A DNA stretch of 64,000 nucleotides from JANXSF01 sp043745195 (GCA_043745195.1 JAYTTF010000262.1:1-64000), one strand, 5' to 3'. Positions 1 to 9,188 are shown, counted from the first letter of the stretch. Notes: generated from the letters alone by a model not told the origin. Numbers and translations: made by a program.

Positions 1-1
1 C

Positions 2-600
2 AAAGGCGATACCATCAACAGGCAATCCATCGTGCTTCCCAACCACTCCCGCATCGTTGCTATCCCGGGAAATTCTTCTGACAGCATCCGTGGGTTTTCC
101 GGCGTCACCATGCTCGTCATCGATGAAGCTTCCATGGTCAAGACGAAATCTACACCGCCGCGCGACCCATGTTGACCCAAAAGAATGGATCCATCTGGCT
201 GCTTTCCACTCCAAAAGACACGGAAGGATTTTTCCACCGGGAATTCACCGAGGGTACAGAAGATTGGCGTCGCGTCGTTGTCCCTGCCACCGAATGCCCG
301 CGCTTTACCCCCGAGCAATTAGCTTCGGAAAAGGCAACTCTCGGTGCCCGGAAATTTGCGCAGGAATTTCTATGCGAATTCGTATCAACCAATGACGGAA
401 TGTTCAACCAGGAGTGGTTCGAAGCGCAAAGAGCCCAGCGGCTTGTCCACCAATATTCCATGAACACGAAAGCTGCATGCCGCTGGAACTCCGTTTTGCG
501 CGTCTTCCTCAAGAGATGTTTTTTGCCAGGATGTCCAATCCTTGGTGATGAAATGCGAACCCGTTTTGGCTCGCAATATCCAAATTTATTAGGCTATTAA
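2..600 (+). pseudogene. Phage terminase large subunit relic, frameshifted and cut by the window edge
   Basis: Two frames together read like the middle of a terminase ATPase. Frame 2 (from base 2) gives a stretch ending in the Walker B-like segment MLVIDEAS at about 107-130. The match then continues in frame 1 from base 142 (DEIYTAARPM, then SIWLLSTPKDTEGFF), which needs one missing base near 140-141. The frame-2 reading hits a stop at about 171. The frame-1 part runs through KFAQEFLCEFV, typical of terminases, but after about residue WFEAQ it no longer resembles the nuclease domain and stops at 600. No other phage genes are visible. I read it as a decayed prophage fragment. The 5' half lies outside the window. 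Confidence 0.6.
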
Positions 601-623
601 CTGCTTTCTGGAGGAGATTGAAA

Positions 624-2525
624 CTACCAGGCTCTGGCGACGCGGTACATATAAGGGTCGGCGCCGGCTTCAATTACACCATCGGGCAAGATTCGGATCA
701 TCACGGGGGCGGATCCACTGGCGAAGCGGGGACGCAATCCGGTTTTATGTCCGCGCGCGGTTAGGTCATTCACAACCTGCATGGAAATGCGCTCATCTAA
801 AAGCAAATCGCCTCGGCTCATGGCATGGTTGTCGAAGCTGGATACTAAATGGCGGGTCTGAAAGCGTGGAGCCTCCACTGCTGTCTGGGCGTTCATACCG
901 AACTCGACCACGTCCAAAAACATTTGCAATAAAGACTGATCCTGATTGTCGCCGCCGGGAGTGGAGAAGGCTAAATATGGCTTGCCCTCTTTTGTGACTA
1001 AAGTGGGGCTCAAGGTTACTCTGGGACGTTTGCCGCCTGCCAATTCATTGGGATGACCTTCCACAAGCAGGAAACTTTGTGCCCGTTCGGTTAAAGGAAT
1101 TCCTGTGTCGCCGGCAATTACGGAAGGCAACCAAGCGCCGGAAGGTGTAGCTGAAAATACTAATCCATCTTTGTCCACCGCATCTACGCAAGTTGTGTCG
1201 CGAGCCATCAGGGCATCGTCAATTTTCATGGTGACCATTTCCGATTCGGAAGGATGCCGTCCGCGTTTGCCGCCCATCAAGCCTGGGAAGAATTCCTCGG
1301 AAGCACGAGGGGAAATGCTGAGGCGGCGTTCCTGAGCGTACTCTTTTGACAGCAATCGTTCGCCAGGAATCTGGTTGAATTTGGGATCACCATAATAGGT
1401 ATCGCGATCAGCGTAGCCAAGTTTCAAAGCTTCCGTCAGCGTGTGGATATACTCGGTGCTGTTGAAGCGCATAGCGGCCAAGTCGTAGCCTTCAAGAATA
1501 TTCAGGGCTTGCAGAAAAATGGGGCCTTGGCTCCAGAAACCCGGTTTGTACACTGTATAGCCGCGGTAAGTGGTGGAAACGGGTTCTTCCAATTGCAGGC
1601 GGAACGCGGCCATGTCTTCGTAACGTAAAAGACCGTTGTTGGCTTTCATGAAAGCGTCGATTTTGCGGGCGATTTCTCCCCGATAGAAATAGTCGCGGAC
1701 TGCGTCGATGGCACCTTGGCGACCAGTTCCACTCTTGAGTGCCTGCTGTTCGGCTGCGGCCATTAAGCGCAGAGTTTGGGCCAGATCTTTTTGAGCGAAC
1801 ACTTGGCCGAGTTTGGGAACCTTGCCGCCCGGCGTGTAGACTTGCTTGGAGGTTGGCCACAGTTCAAAGAATTCGCGGGAACGTGCAATGGAGCCTTGGC
1901 GCTGTTCATCAATGGGTACTCCGTCAGCGGCTTCAATGGCCGGAGCAATTACTTCGGCGAAGGATTTTGTTCCGAATTCACGGAGAGCCAGAAGCGCGGC
2001 GTCCACCATTCCAGGGACAAGTGCGGGCATGATTCCAGCAACGGGAACCATTCCCTTTAAACCATTCGGTTCAATCTGCTGCACCTCGCCTGGCCTCATG
2101 TGGCGATTGCGGAAGAAATCGGCCGTTGCCATTTTGGGCATGGTGCCTACGCCGGCGATTGAAAACACGCGGCCATCTTTGGCACGAATAAGAATGGGAG
2201 CTTCGCCACCGAATCCGAAATGAGAATATTCGACGATGCTGGCTGTGAACATGGTTGCCACACCGGCGTCAACGGCATTACCGCCGGAATAGAAAAGCCG
2301 CATACCGGCATCGGCTGCACTGTCGGAACCGGCGGTAACTGCGCCACGAATTCCTCGCACAGGCAGACGCACGTTGCGTTCAGCACGCTGCGGTCGTTCT
2401 GCATTGAGCGTGATTGGGGCGGTGGGACGAAGTGTTGTACTTTGCCCGAACATGGCGCCAGTGACTACTAAGGCAACTCCCGCCACCGGCAGAAGATATT
2501 CCATCCACGCTTTTCCGTATTTCAT
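624..2525 (-). CDS. ggt: Gamma-glutamyltransferase family protein (exported)
   Basis: Ntn-hydrolase that cleaves or transfers gamma-glutamyl groups, for example from glutathione, normally outside the inner membrane. A membrane-spanning N-terminus (LLPVAGVALVVTGAMFG) suggests export. Family features are the GNAVDAG segment, a FGFGGE segment, and the autoprocessing threonine pair in DTTCVDAVDKDG near residue 444; the family normally has TTH followed by S. The C-terminal half contains SGSAP, close to the family's small-subunit ending. The reading frame is open 32 codons further upstream, but I place the start at the ATG at 2525. The longer version would begin upstream of a TATAAT box 12 bases from this ATG. 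Length 633 is slightly above the usual 550-600. Confidence 0.85.
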   Translation of the reverse strand: MKYGKAWMEYLLPVAGVALVVTGAMFGQSTTLRPTAPITLNAERPQRAERNVRLPVRGIRGAVTAGSDSAADAGMRLFYSGGNAVDAGVATMFTASIVEYSHFGFGGEAPILIRAKDGRVFSIAGVGTMPKMATADFFRNRHMRPGEVQQIEPNGLKGMVPVAGIMPALVPGMVDAALLALREFGTKSFAEVIAPAIEAADGVPIDEQRQGSIARSREFFELWPTSKQVYTPGGKVPKLGQVFAQKDLAQTLRLMAAAEQQALKSGTGRQGAIDAVRDYFYRGEIARKIDAFMKANNGLLRYEDMAAFRLQLEEPVSTTYRGYTVYKPGFWSQGPIFLQALNILEGYDLAAMRFNSTEYIHTLTEALKLGYADRDTYYGDPKFNQIPGERLLSKEYAQERRLSISPRASEEFFPGLMGGKRGRHPSESEMVTMKIDDALMARDTTCVDAVDKDGLVFSATPSGAWLPSVIAGDTGIPLTERAQSFLLVEGHPNELAGGKRPRVTLSPTLVTKEGKPYLAFSTPGGDNQDQSLLQMFLDVVEFGMNAQTAVEAPRFQTRHLVSSFDNHAMSRGDLLLDERISMQVVNDLTARGHKTGLRPRFASGSAPVMIRILPDGVIEAGADPYMYRVARAW

Positions 2526-2537
2526 AGACCTAGCCCC

Positions 2538-2543
2538 ATTATA
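2538..2543 (-). promoter_or_regulatory. Perfect -10 box (TATAAT) for the gamma-glutamyltransferase gene
   Basis: The minus strand reads TATAAT here, 12 bases before the chosen ATG at 2525. Transcription would begin about 6-7 bases before the start codon, so the messenger would be nearly leaderless. No convincing -35 was identified. Confidence 0.45.
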
Positions 2544-2601
2544 ATAATTTAGATGACGATTGAGCCTAGACAAGCTGAATCCACTGAACACCGGGAGCAT
2601 A

Positions 2602-2616
2602 GCGGAGGCTCTCCGC
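2602..2616. other. Small perfect hairpin before the zinc-ribbon gene
   Basis: GCGGAG, a 3-base loop GCT, then CTCCGC. It lies about 24 bases before the microprotein ATG and has no T-run after it, so it is not an obvious terminator. It may sit in the leader of that gene. Confidence 0.35.
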
Positions 2617-2639
2617 CTCACGTTAAAAGTGAGGATCCG

Positions 2640-2741
2640 ATGCTTTACTGCCCTGTTTGCAGTCTTCGTTTGGACGAGCGCAAGTGCAAACTATTTTGCC
2701 GGCAGTGCGGCTATTACATGTCGTGCGCCGATTATTACTGA
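2640..2741 (+). CDS. 33-residue zinc-ribbon microprotein
   Basis: Very short protein with two cysteine pairs, CPVC near the N-terminus and CRQC in the middle, plus a further Cys in the ending MSCADYY. Two CxxC knuckles about 14 residues apart are the normal spacing for a zinc ribbon. An upstream ATG at 2553 is in frame, but its extra 29 residues have no pattern. GAGGA at 2631-2635 sits 4 bases before the ATG at 2640, so I choose the short form. The gene lies 32 bases before an M28 peptidase gene on the same strand. Function unknown; the fold is inferred from cysteine spacing only. Confidence 0.6.
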   Translation: MLYCPVCSLRLDERKCKLFCRQCGYYMSCADYY

Positions 2742-2773
2742 CCGTTTTTATTGACCAAAGAAGGATTTGACAC

Positions 2774-4357
2774 GTGCGAGAGAAAACAGTAGTCGGAACA
2801 ATTGTGAGCTTGCTGCTGGTTGCCGGGTACGCGCATGCATTGGATAATGGTGCCAGTTGGTGGGCACACGTTGCGACTCTGGCTGATGACAACATGGAGG
2901 GCCGCAACGCGGGGAGTGCGGGGCATCGGCGCGCCGCCGAATACATTTCTGCAAAATTCAAAGCAGCGGGGCTGAAGGCCGGCGGGAGTGCCGCATTCCT
3001 GCAGCCTGTTCCTTTGGCAGTGCAGCGAATTACGGAAGAGCAGAGTTCCTTGGAACTGCTGCGAGACGGTGTTTCGATCCCGATAACTCTTGGCAAGGAA
3101 GCTTATATCAGCAACCGAGTTCCATTGGCTAGCAAGGTTGATGCGGAAATGGTGTTTGTGGGTTATGGCCTTAGCTTGCCCGAATTTCAGCGCGATGATT
3201 TAGCCGGTGTGGATTTAAAGGGAAAGATTGCGGTCTATCTTTCGGCGGGGCCTCCGGGGCTTTCTGGACCATTGAGCGCGCATGCACAATCTGCTGGAGA
3301 ACGATGGAAGGCTTTGCGAGCCGTTGGGGCAATTGGCACTGCTTCGATTTCCGTTCCGCGTTCCGGAGCGGTTCCCTGGGTGAGAGCTTCACGGGCAAGG
3401 TTGCAACCTTCCATGTCCATTGCCGCACCTGGCTTTGCTGATCAGATTGGACACGACTTGAATGTTGTTATCAATCCCCAAAATGCGAATTTGTTTCTGG
3501 AGGGTTCAGGGCATACATGGGAAGAAATTGTGGCGGCACACGAAGCATCGAAGCCAATTGCTGCGTTTCCGCTGAAGGGGCGAATTCATTCCGAAGTGAA
3601 GATGGAAAAAAGTACGATTGCTTCAGAAAATGTCATTGGTGTTTTGACGGGTAGTGATCCGAAACTGAAGAATGAACTGGTTGTTCTTTCGGCTCATATG
3701 GACCATTTGGGAGTGGACAAAGGGTTGAAGGACGATCCGATCTTTAATGGTGCGATGGATAACGCAAGCGGCGTCGCAGCGCTACTGGAAATTGCCGCAA
3801 GGCTGGGCCGTTCCCCCAAAAGGCCGAAGCGGACCATTGTATTCGCAGCGGTGACGGGCGAAGAAAAAGGACTGCTTGGATCGCGCTACTTTGCAAACCG
3901 ACCCAGCGTGAAGGGCACGATTGTGGCCGACCTAAACATGGATATGTTCATGCCCATTCACAAGTTGGAGAGTGTGATTGTGCTGGGTTTTGAGGAATCC
4001 ACCTTGGCCGATGCGATTTCCCAAGCTGCCCGTGAAAGCGGCCTGACTATTCTGCCCGATCCTGCACCGCAGCAGCGCCGGTTTATTCGCAGCGATCAGT
4101 ATAGTTTCATTCTGGCAGGGATTCCATCGGCGGCATTCAAGTTTGGATATGCGAAGGGATCGCCAGAGGAAGCGCTGCAGACAGAATGGTTGAGCAAGCG
4201 ATACCATGCTGTTTCGGATGATTTACTGCAGCCAGTTGCCAAGCCGGAAGCGGCCCGTTTTTGCCAGTTTTTAGGGCGGGCAGCGGAACTGATAGCCAAT
4301 CAAAAAGAACGTCCTCATTGGCGTGACGAAAGCTTTTTCAAGCGGTTTAAGAAATGA
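2774..4357 (+). CDS. Secreted M28-family zinc aminopeptidase
   Basis: Exopeptidase with a two-zinc active site. The N-terminus is a Sec signal (VVGTIVSLLLVAGYAHA). A PA-like insert seems to occupy roughly residues 100-250. The M28 ligand set is visible in order: SAHMDHLG (His, Asp), NGAMDNASG (bridging Asp), VTGEEKGLLGS (catalytic and binding Glu), ADLNMDMF (Asp) and a late His in KRYHAVSDD. Starts with GTG, preceded by AAGGA 8 bases upstream. Length 527 fits the PA-domain M28 subgroup. It is followed after 16 bases by an acyl-CoA synthetase. Substrate preference cannot be read from the sequence. Confidence 0.88.
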   Translation: MREKTVVGTIVSLLLVAGYAHALDNGASWWAHVATLADDNMEGRNAGSAGHRRAAEYISAKFKAAGLKAGGSAAFLQPVPLAVQRITEEQSSLELLRDGVSIPITLGKEAYISNRVPLASKVDAEMVFVGYGLSLPEFQRDDLAGVDLKGKIAVYLSAGPPGLSGPLSAHAQSAGERWKALRAVGAIGTASISVPRSGAVPWVRASRARLQPSMSIAAPGFADQIGHDLNVVINPQNANLFLEGSGHTWEEIVAAHEASKPIAAFPLKGRIHSEVKMEKSTIASENVIGVLTGSDPKLKNELVVLSAHMDHLGVDKGLKDDPIFNGAMDNASGVAALLEIAARLGRSPKRPKRTIVFAAVTGEEKGLLGSRYFANRPSVKGTIVADLNMDMFMPIHKLESVIVLGFEESTLADAISQAARESGLTILPDPAPQQRRFIRSDQYSFILAGIPSAAFKFGYAKGSPEEALQTEWLSKRYHAVSDDLLQPVAKPEAARFCQFLGRAAELIANQKERPHWRDESFFKRFKK

Positions 4358-4373
4358 ATTATAAGGAGATGCA

Positions 4374-5963
4374 ATGTTTATTCCATTAACCCCAGTTCGG
4401 TTTTTATATCGTGTGATGGATTTGTTTGCAAACAGAGTTGGAATTGTTTGCGGAGATAAAGAATTCACCTATGGGCAGTTTGGTGAGCGTGCCTGCAGGC
4501 TGGCGAATGCACTTGTGAAACTTGGGGTAAATCCCGGCGACCGGGTTGCCTACCTTAGTTTCAACACGCATCAATTGCTGGAAGGCTACTACGGCGTTGT
4601 TATGGCGCACGGTGTTGTGATGCCTTTGAATGTTCGTCTTTCGCCTTTGGAACTCACGGCCATCCTTAACCACTCCGGAGCGAAGGTGCTGTTGTTTGAA
4701 GCTGACTTTCTGCCCTTGGCTGCCCACTTGAAAGTAGCGTGTCCTGAACTGAAGCACCTGATCACGCTCGATGGGGCGAATGAAGTGGCCACCATGACAA
4801 GTGAACAACTTTATGCAAGTGGGGAACCAGGTAGGGTCGACTTCATGTCGATTGATGAAATGTCTATCGCCGAACTTTTTTACACGTCCGGATCCACCGG
4901 GACTCCGAAAGGGGTGACGCTATCGCATCGCACTATTTATATGCATGCGATGGATGTTGCGTTGTTGTACCGGCGTGATAACGATGTGGTGGACTTGCAT
5001 ACAATTCCTTTGTTTCACGCCAATGGCTGGGGCAAACCGCAATCGGCTGTAATGAATGCGACCCGGCAAGTGATGGTGCGACGCTTTGAACCGACCTTTG
5101 TTCTAAAACTGATTGCCGCTCACAAGGCAACGGATATGAGTTTGGTTCCCACGATGGGGAATGCCTTGTTGAATTCTCCAGAGTTGGGCAAGCATGATAT
5201 TTCCAGCTTGAAGCAGGTTATGATTGGCGGCGCTGCGGCTTCTCCTGAATTGATTGAACGCCTGGAGACTGCCTTCCATTGCGAAGTGATTGCTGGTTAC
5301 GGGTTGACAGAATCGAGCCCGGTGCTTTCTACTGGCCGCCAAAAACCGACCGTTACTTACGCCAATGAAGCGGAGCGATATCGAAGGCAAGCGATGGCCG
5401 GGTGGGCATCCAATGGTGTGGAAATTCGAGTTGTTGATCCCGAAGACAACGACGTTCCGCGCGATTTTGAATCCATCGGCGAAGTTATCGCGCGCGGCGA
5501 CCATATTATGGAGGGCTACTACAAAGATCCCGAAGTAACCGCCAGCGTGATGAAAAATGGATGGTTTCACAGTGGCGATATGGCTGTTTGGGATAGCGAA
5601 AATTACATTCATATTGTGGACCGCAAGAAAGAAATTATTATTTCCGGCGGCGAGAACATTTCCTCCATTGAAGTTGAAAAAGCAATTTATGCCCATCCTG
5701 CTGTTTTTGAATGTGCCGTGGTGGCTGCGCCCGACTTGAAGTGGGGCGAAGTGCCCGCAGCAGTGGTTGTGCGCAAACCCGGGGCTCAACTGACTGAAGA
5801 AGAATTGATGCTGTTCCTGGAGCAAAGACTGGGCCGTTTCAAGTTGCCACGGCTGATTGAATTTAGCGAGACCGAATTGATCAAGACGGGCACGGGGAAG
5901 ATTAAGAAGACCCTCATTAGAGAACGTTTTTGGCAAGGCAAGGAGAAACGGGTTCAAGGTTAA
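4374..5963 (+). CDS. AMP-dependent acyl-CoA synthetase (fatty acid-CoA ligase type)
   Basis: Adenylate-forming enzyme that activates a carboxylic acid with ATP and joins it to CoA. The phosphate-binding motif YTSGSTGTPKG lies near residue 170, followed by the aromatic substrate region HTIPLFHANGWG, the adenine motif GYGLTESSP, the hinge and ATP-binding part GWFHSGDMAVWD, and the C-terminal catalytic lysine in KTGTGKIKK. Length 529 is normal. The composition resembles medium- or long-chain acyl synthetases (AlkK/FadD-like), but the acid cannot be named. AAGGAG sits about 6 bases before the ATG. prmA overlaps its end by 1 base, so the two are probably co-translated. Confidence 0.9.
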   Translation: MFIPLTPVRFLYRVMDLFANRVGIVCGDKEFTYGQFGERACRLANALVKLGVNPGDRVAYLSFNTHQLLEGYYGVVMAHGVVMPLNVRLSPLELTAILNHSGAKVLLFEADFLPLAAHLKVACPELKHLITLDGANEVATMTSEQLYASGEPGRVDFMSIDEMSIAELFYTSGSTGTPKGVTLSHRTIYMHAMDVALLYRRDNDVVDLHTIPLFHANGWGKPQSAVMNATRQVMVRRFEPTFVLKLIAAHKATDMSLVPTMGNALLNSPELGKHDISSLKQVMIGGAAASPELIERLETAFHCEVIAGYGLTESSPVLSTGRQKPTVTYANEAERYRRQAMAGWASNGVEIRVVDPEDNDVPRDFESIGEVIARGDHIMEGYYKDPEVTASVMKNGWFHSGDMAVWDSENYIHIVDRKKEIIISGGENISSIEVEKAIYAHPAVFECAVVAAPDLKWGEVPAAVVVRKPGAQLTEEELMLFLEQRLGRFKLPRLIEFSETELIKTGTGKIKKTLIRERFWQGKEKRVQG

Positions 5964-6748
5964 TGATGCATTCGCTTACTCTGGAGTGTCCGTTGGAAAA
6001 GGCGGAGTTTCTTTCCGCAGATCTGTATGAATTGGAAACCGAAGGGATCAACGAGGAAGACCTGCTTGGGGGGCGTATTCGATTGCGCGCATTCTTCAAT
6101 GCCGAATTCGATGCGGCTCAGTTTGCGGAGTACAGCCCACATTGGGAAGTGGAACCGGATCGTGATTGGCGGAAGGAAATGGAAGGCCATTGGCCATCGA
6201 TTGAAGTTGGCCGATTCTTCATTGCAGCACCTTGGTCGGTGGATCCGACTCCTGCGGGATTGCTGCGGTTGCCCGTGCATCCAGGACTAGCCTTCGGCAC
6301 TGGACGTGACACCACGACTCAACTGTGTCTGGAAGCGCTGGAGCAGATGGTGACTCCGGGTATGGAAGTATTGGACGTTGGGACTGGTTCGGGCATTCTT
6401 GCTTGTGCCGCGCATTTGCTTGGTGCCGGTCGAGTGGTGGCGTGTGACATTGATTGGACCTCTGTTGAATCTGCCCGCGCAGAACTGCCGCGGGAAATTG
6501 GAATTTTTGCTGGTTCGGCGCGCTCCGTTTTATCAGGCTCGGCGGATTTGATTGTGGCGAATATCAATGCGGAAACCATTACCAGCTTGGCTGGGGAGTT
6601 CAAGCGGATCCTGAAACCTGGGGGAAGGTTGATTCTGTGCGGCGTGCCAATTCGTCATGGTGACCGGGTGGCGGGATGCATGGAGACGCATCAACTGCCG
6701 GTGGTTAGCCGTGAAGAGCGGGATATTTGGGTGCGGTTGATTTGTTGA
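5963..6748 (+). CDS. prmA: Ribosomal protein L11 methyltransferase
   Basis: SAM-dependent enzyme that trimethylates ribosomal protein L11. The N-terminal substrate-recognition region is followed by the family signature LAFGTGRDTTTQ (normally FGTGTHPTT), SAM motif I VLDVGTGSGILACAA, and motif IV IVANINAE. The annotated frame is open 11 codons further upstream inside the synthetase. The start used here makes a TAATG overlap with its stop; a second ATG follows immediately. 261 residues is slightly short for PrmA (about 290). The 3' end overlaps the convergent epimerase gene by 44 bases. Confidence 0.85.
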   Translation: MMHSLTLECPLEKAEFLSADLYELETEGINEEDLLGGRIRLRAFFNAEFDAAQFAEYSPHWEVEPDRDWRKEMEGHWPSIEVGRFFIAAPWSVDPTPAGLLRLPVHPGLAFGTGRDTTTQLCLEALEQMVTPGMEVLDVGTGSGILACAAHLLGAGRVVACDIDWTSVESARAELPREIGIFAGSARSVLSGSADLIVANINAETITSLAGEFKRILKPGGRLILCGVPIRHGDRVAGCMETHQLPVVSREERDIWVRLIC

Positions 6749-7895
6749 TGGCCTGAATTGAAAACAACAGGCAGCGCGGCACGTGGAAGACACCTTTATA
6801 CGGTCCACCTTTTGAGTTGAGCGCCACGTTTCCTTGGCGATCACAATAGCCGAACCATTCTCCGAATTCCTCGTCGACGAAAGTTTTGAATGTGTAGTTG
6901 TGTATACGGTCCAGCCAATGCTTGTGCTTTTTGTCGCCAGTGATGGTGTAGGCAAGCACTGAGGCGTAGATGGCTTCAGTGTGCGGCCACCATAACTTCA
7001 TGTTTGATTCCAGGGCAAGAGGCGGCCGACCTTCGGCATCCATGAAATAGTAAATGCCACCGTGCTCCTTATCCCAACCGTATTCCAAGGCGCCTTCAAT
7101 TGCATCGAGCAGCATGGTTTGGGTACGGGAATCGGGGACTGTGCGGAGGGCGTGAAGAAGGAACCAGGAAACTTCGAGAGAGCTTCCAGGGCAGATTAAG
7201 CGGCCTTCGGGATGGTCACGAAAATGGTGATTCTTAGGAGCGGCATTTTCCATTAGCAGACGGTTTGCCGGGTCGTAGTGGGGCCAAATGGCTTGTGTGC
7301 ATTCGCTTAAAATGTCGAGGTAGATTTGCCGTGGACTGGCGGAATGGAGTTCCAGGGCAACGGCGGCGATGACCATGATGTCAGCCAACTGTGTGTAGGC
7401 AAGCGCACCGGGAAGCGAAGGGCGTCCCAGCAATCGAGGATCGGCAATGGAGGCGCAGATATCGTCGAACAGCAGCTTGGCTTGTTCCAGATACTTTTCT
7501 TCGCCAGTGGCCTTGGCGTATTCGATCAGGGCCAGGGCAACGAATACTGCTGCGTAGGGTTTGCGCTGGAAGAATGCGGGGGCACCTGCTGGAGTGAGTG
7601 AAAAGTAGCAGCGGCCTTTTTCGTCAAAGCAGTGTTTTAGTAGGAAAGTAAGAATGCCGCGGGCTGTTTCAAGGTACTGGGGATTCTTTTCATATTCGTT
7701 GTAGAGGCGGCAAAACATCCAAACAGCGCGGCCCTGCATCCAAACATATTTTCGAGTGTCGTAAACTTTTCCATGACGATCAAGGCAGGAAAAATACCCA
7801 CCGTTTTTGTGGTCAATGGAATGCTTCAGCCAGAATGGAATCACCGATTCGGTGAGATTCTGCGAATAGATTTGGCTATATTCGGCAAGCGTCAT
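6705..7895 (-). CDS. AGE-family sugar 2-epimerase/isomerase
   Basis: Member of the (alpha/alpha)6-barrel N-acylglucosamine 2-epimerase family, which includes renin-binding protein and cellobiose 2-epimerase. Family features: KYVWMQGRAVWMF near the N-terminus, GSSLEVSWFLLHAL, and KLWWPHTEA with its conserved Trp pair and His/Glu. Length 396 is typical. Starts 1 base after the upstream gene's TAG (TAG-A-ATG), so translation is probably coupled to the racemase-fold gene. No signal peptide is seen. The substrate is uncertain; N-acyl-hexosamine or a beta-linked glucoside are the family options. Confidence 0.82.
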   Translation of the reverse strand: MTLAEYSQIYSQNLTESVIPFWLKHSIDHKNGGYFSCLDRHGKVYDTRKYVWMQGRAVWMFCRLYNEYEKNPQYLETARGILTFLLKHCFDEKGRCYFSLTPAGAPAFFQRKPYAAVFVALALIEYAKATGEEKYLEQAKLLFDDICASIADPRLLGRPSLPGALAYTQLADIMVIAAVALELHSASPRQIYLDILSECTQAIWPHYDPANRLLMENAAPKNHHFRDHPEGRLICPGSSLEVSWFLLHALRTVPDSRTQTMLLDAIEGALEYGWDKEHGGIYYFMDAEGRPPLALESNMKLWWPHTEAIYASVLAYTITGDKKHKHWLDRIHNYTFKTFVDEEFGEWFGYCDRQGNVALNSKGGPYKGVFHVPRCLLFSIQAINKSTAPKYPALHG

Positions 7896-7896
7896 T

Positions 7897-9117
7897 CTAT
7901 CGTTGTGGTGCGCCGGTGCGACCCATGATGCTCCACACATCAATTACATTGTCGCCACGTGTGACGAAGACGCGGTCGAAGACATTTACGCTGGTGTCGA
8001 GGTTGGTGGGGTAAATTTCCACACGCTCGCCCAGTTTGATTTCCCGGTCACTTTCACTCCAAAGCAGGAGGCCGTGTTCCGCACCTTGGTTTTCAATCTT
8101 TACAGAGGGGCGTCCCTTCACTTCGTCCGTGACTCTAAGCATGGCTTTGTTGCCGGCATCGATTGTGCATTGTTGATGGCGGGTACGGCTGACAACGGTG
8201 GATAGAACGGTCAGCGCGGGTTCCCAATCTTCGTAAACATGATCGTTCGATTGGCCGCCGACCCTGAAATAAGCCGTATCCATGTAAATGTACGAACCCG
8301 CTTGCAGTTCCGTTAAAGAGCCGACATCAATGTTGTAGGTTCCAGTTGAGCCTCCGGTAACGAATCCTACGGGCAGGCCAGATTTGCGGGCCATAGCGAC
8401 TGTTTCCATGAGGCCGGAGAGATGTTCCGCAGACTTCCTTTTCCGGGCGGCAAAGCCGTGGGTGTGCGAGGCGTCGCCTGAATAGCCCATGAATCCGGCG
8501 AGCTTCAAATGTTTGGAAGAGTTTATTTTCTGAGCAAGCTCCAATGCTTTTTGCCCTGGCTGGCAACCTTGGGGAGAAAGTCCGGCGAAGACATCGACGC
8601 CCACATTGATGCTGGTTTCTTCAGCCTCGGCGGACGCCTCTAGAAGTCCAGCTGTGATGGGATCATCCACGACGCATTGGAACGAAGGGTCCTTCTTGGC
8701 TAACGCAGCGGTGCGTTGAATTTTGTTGCGGCCTGCTGGCTGGCAAGTGAGGAGCGAACCTTTGATGCCGGCGCTGGACACCATTTCCGCTTCTGCCATG
8801 GTGGCGCAACAAACCCCAATCGCACCTAGGGCCATTTGACGCTTGGAAACCTCTACGCACTTGTGGATTTTTACATGGGGGCGAACATTGATTCCGGTGG
8901 CTTTGGAATGGGTGGCCATCTTTTGCAAATTTCGCTCAAACTTATCAATTTCAAGCACCATGCAAGGAGTGGGTAGATCTTCCTTTGAAATTCCCCGGAA
9001 GTCGCGCTTGGAAAGCCTTGCTTCCAGTTCCTGGATACGAACGCTAGAAAACAGGGGTTGCGCGGCATAGGCTGCACTGACTGATAAGAGGGTGCGGCGG
9101 GTGACCATGGGAACCAT
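7897..9117 (-). CDS. Exported alanine-racemase-fold PLP enzyme (D-threonine aldolase / D-serine dehydratase type)
   Basis: Fold-type III PLP enzyme. The PLP lysine is in RPHVKIHK. GGSTGTYNID is the glycine-rich phosphate-binding segment, and a C-terminal metal-binding His/Asp region (DAGNKAML, AEHG) agrees with D-threonine aldolase or DSD1-type dehydratase, which use a divalent metal. The N-terminus has a twin-arginine-like signal (TRRTLLSVSAAYAA), unusual for a PLP enzyme. The start at 9117 has an AGGG about 8 bases upstream; an ATG three codons later is possible. A paralogue lies at 57236-58390. The physiological D-amino acid is unknown. Confidence 0.75.
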   Translation of the reverse strand: MVPMVTRRTLLSVSAAYAAQPLFSSVRIQELEARLSKRDFRGISKEDLPTPCMVLEIDKFERNLQKMATHSKATGINVRPHVKIHKCVEVSKRQMALGAIGVCCATMAEAEMVSSAGIKGSLLTCQPAGRNKIQRTAALAKKDPSFQCVVDDPITAGLLEASAEAEETSINVGVDVFAGLSPQGCQPGQKALELAQKINSSKHLKLAGFMGYSGDASHTHGFAARKRKSAEHLSGLMETVAMARKSGLPVGFVTGGSTGTYNIDVGSLTELQAGSYIYMDTAYFRVGGQSNDHVYEDWEPALTVLSTVVSRTRHQQCTIDAGNKAMLRVTDEVKGRPSVKIENQGAEHGLLLWSESDREIKLGERVEIYPTNLDTSVNVFDRVFVTRGDNVIDVWSIMGRTGAPQR

Positions 9118-9145
9118 TTTATACCCTAAACAGGCCTTGGTGCGG

Positions 9146-9151
9146 TATACT
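9146..9151 (+). promoter_or_regulatory. Candidate -10 box (TATACT) for mdh
   Basis: TATACT, 37 bases before the mdh ATG, in the 71-base divergent spacer shared with the racemase-fold gene. No good -35 was found at the expected distance, so this is tentative. Confidence 0.3.
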
Positions 9152-9188
9152 GCTTTTTGCGGTCCACACCCCTTCAGGAGTCCCCTTA

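Noticed and set aside
477..548. Short frame reading PLELRFARLPQEMFFARM in the terminase relic
   Set aside because: Too short to place; could be a further shifted piece of the relic or chance.
5103..5957. 284-codon minus-strand frame opposite the acyl-CoA synthetase gene
   Set aside because: It mirrors a well-supported enzyme and has the Phe/His/Asn-rich look of an antisense shadow; no domain or start signal.
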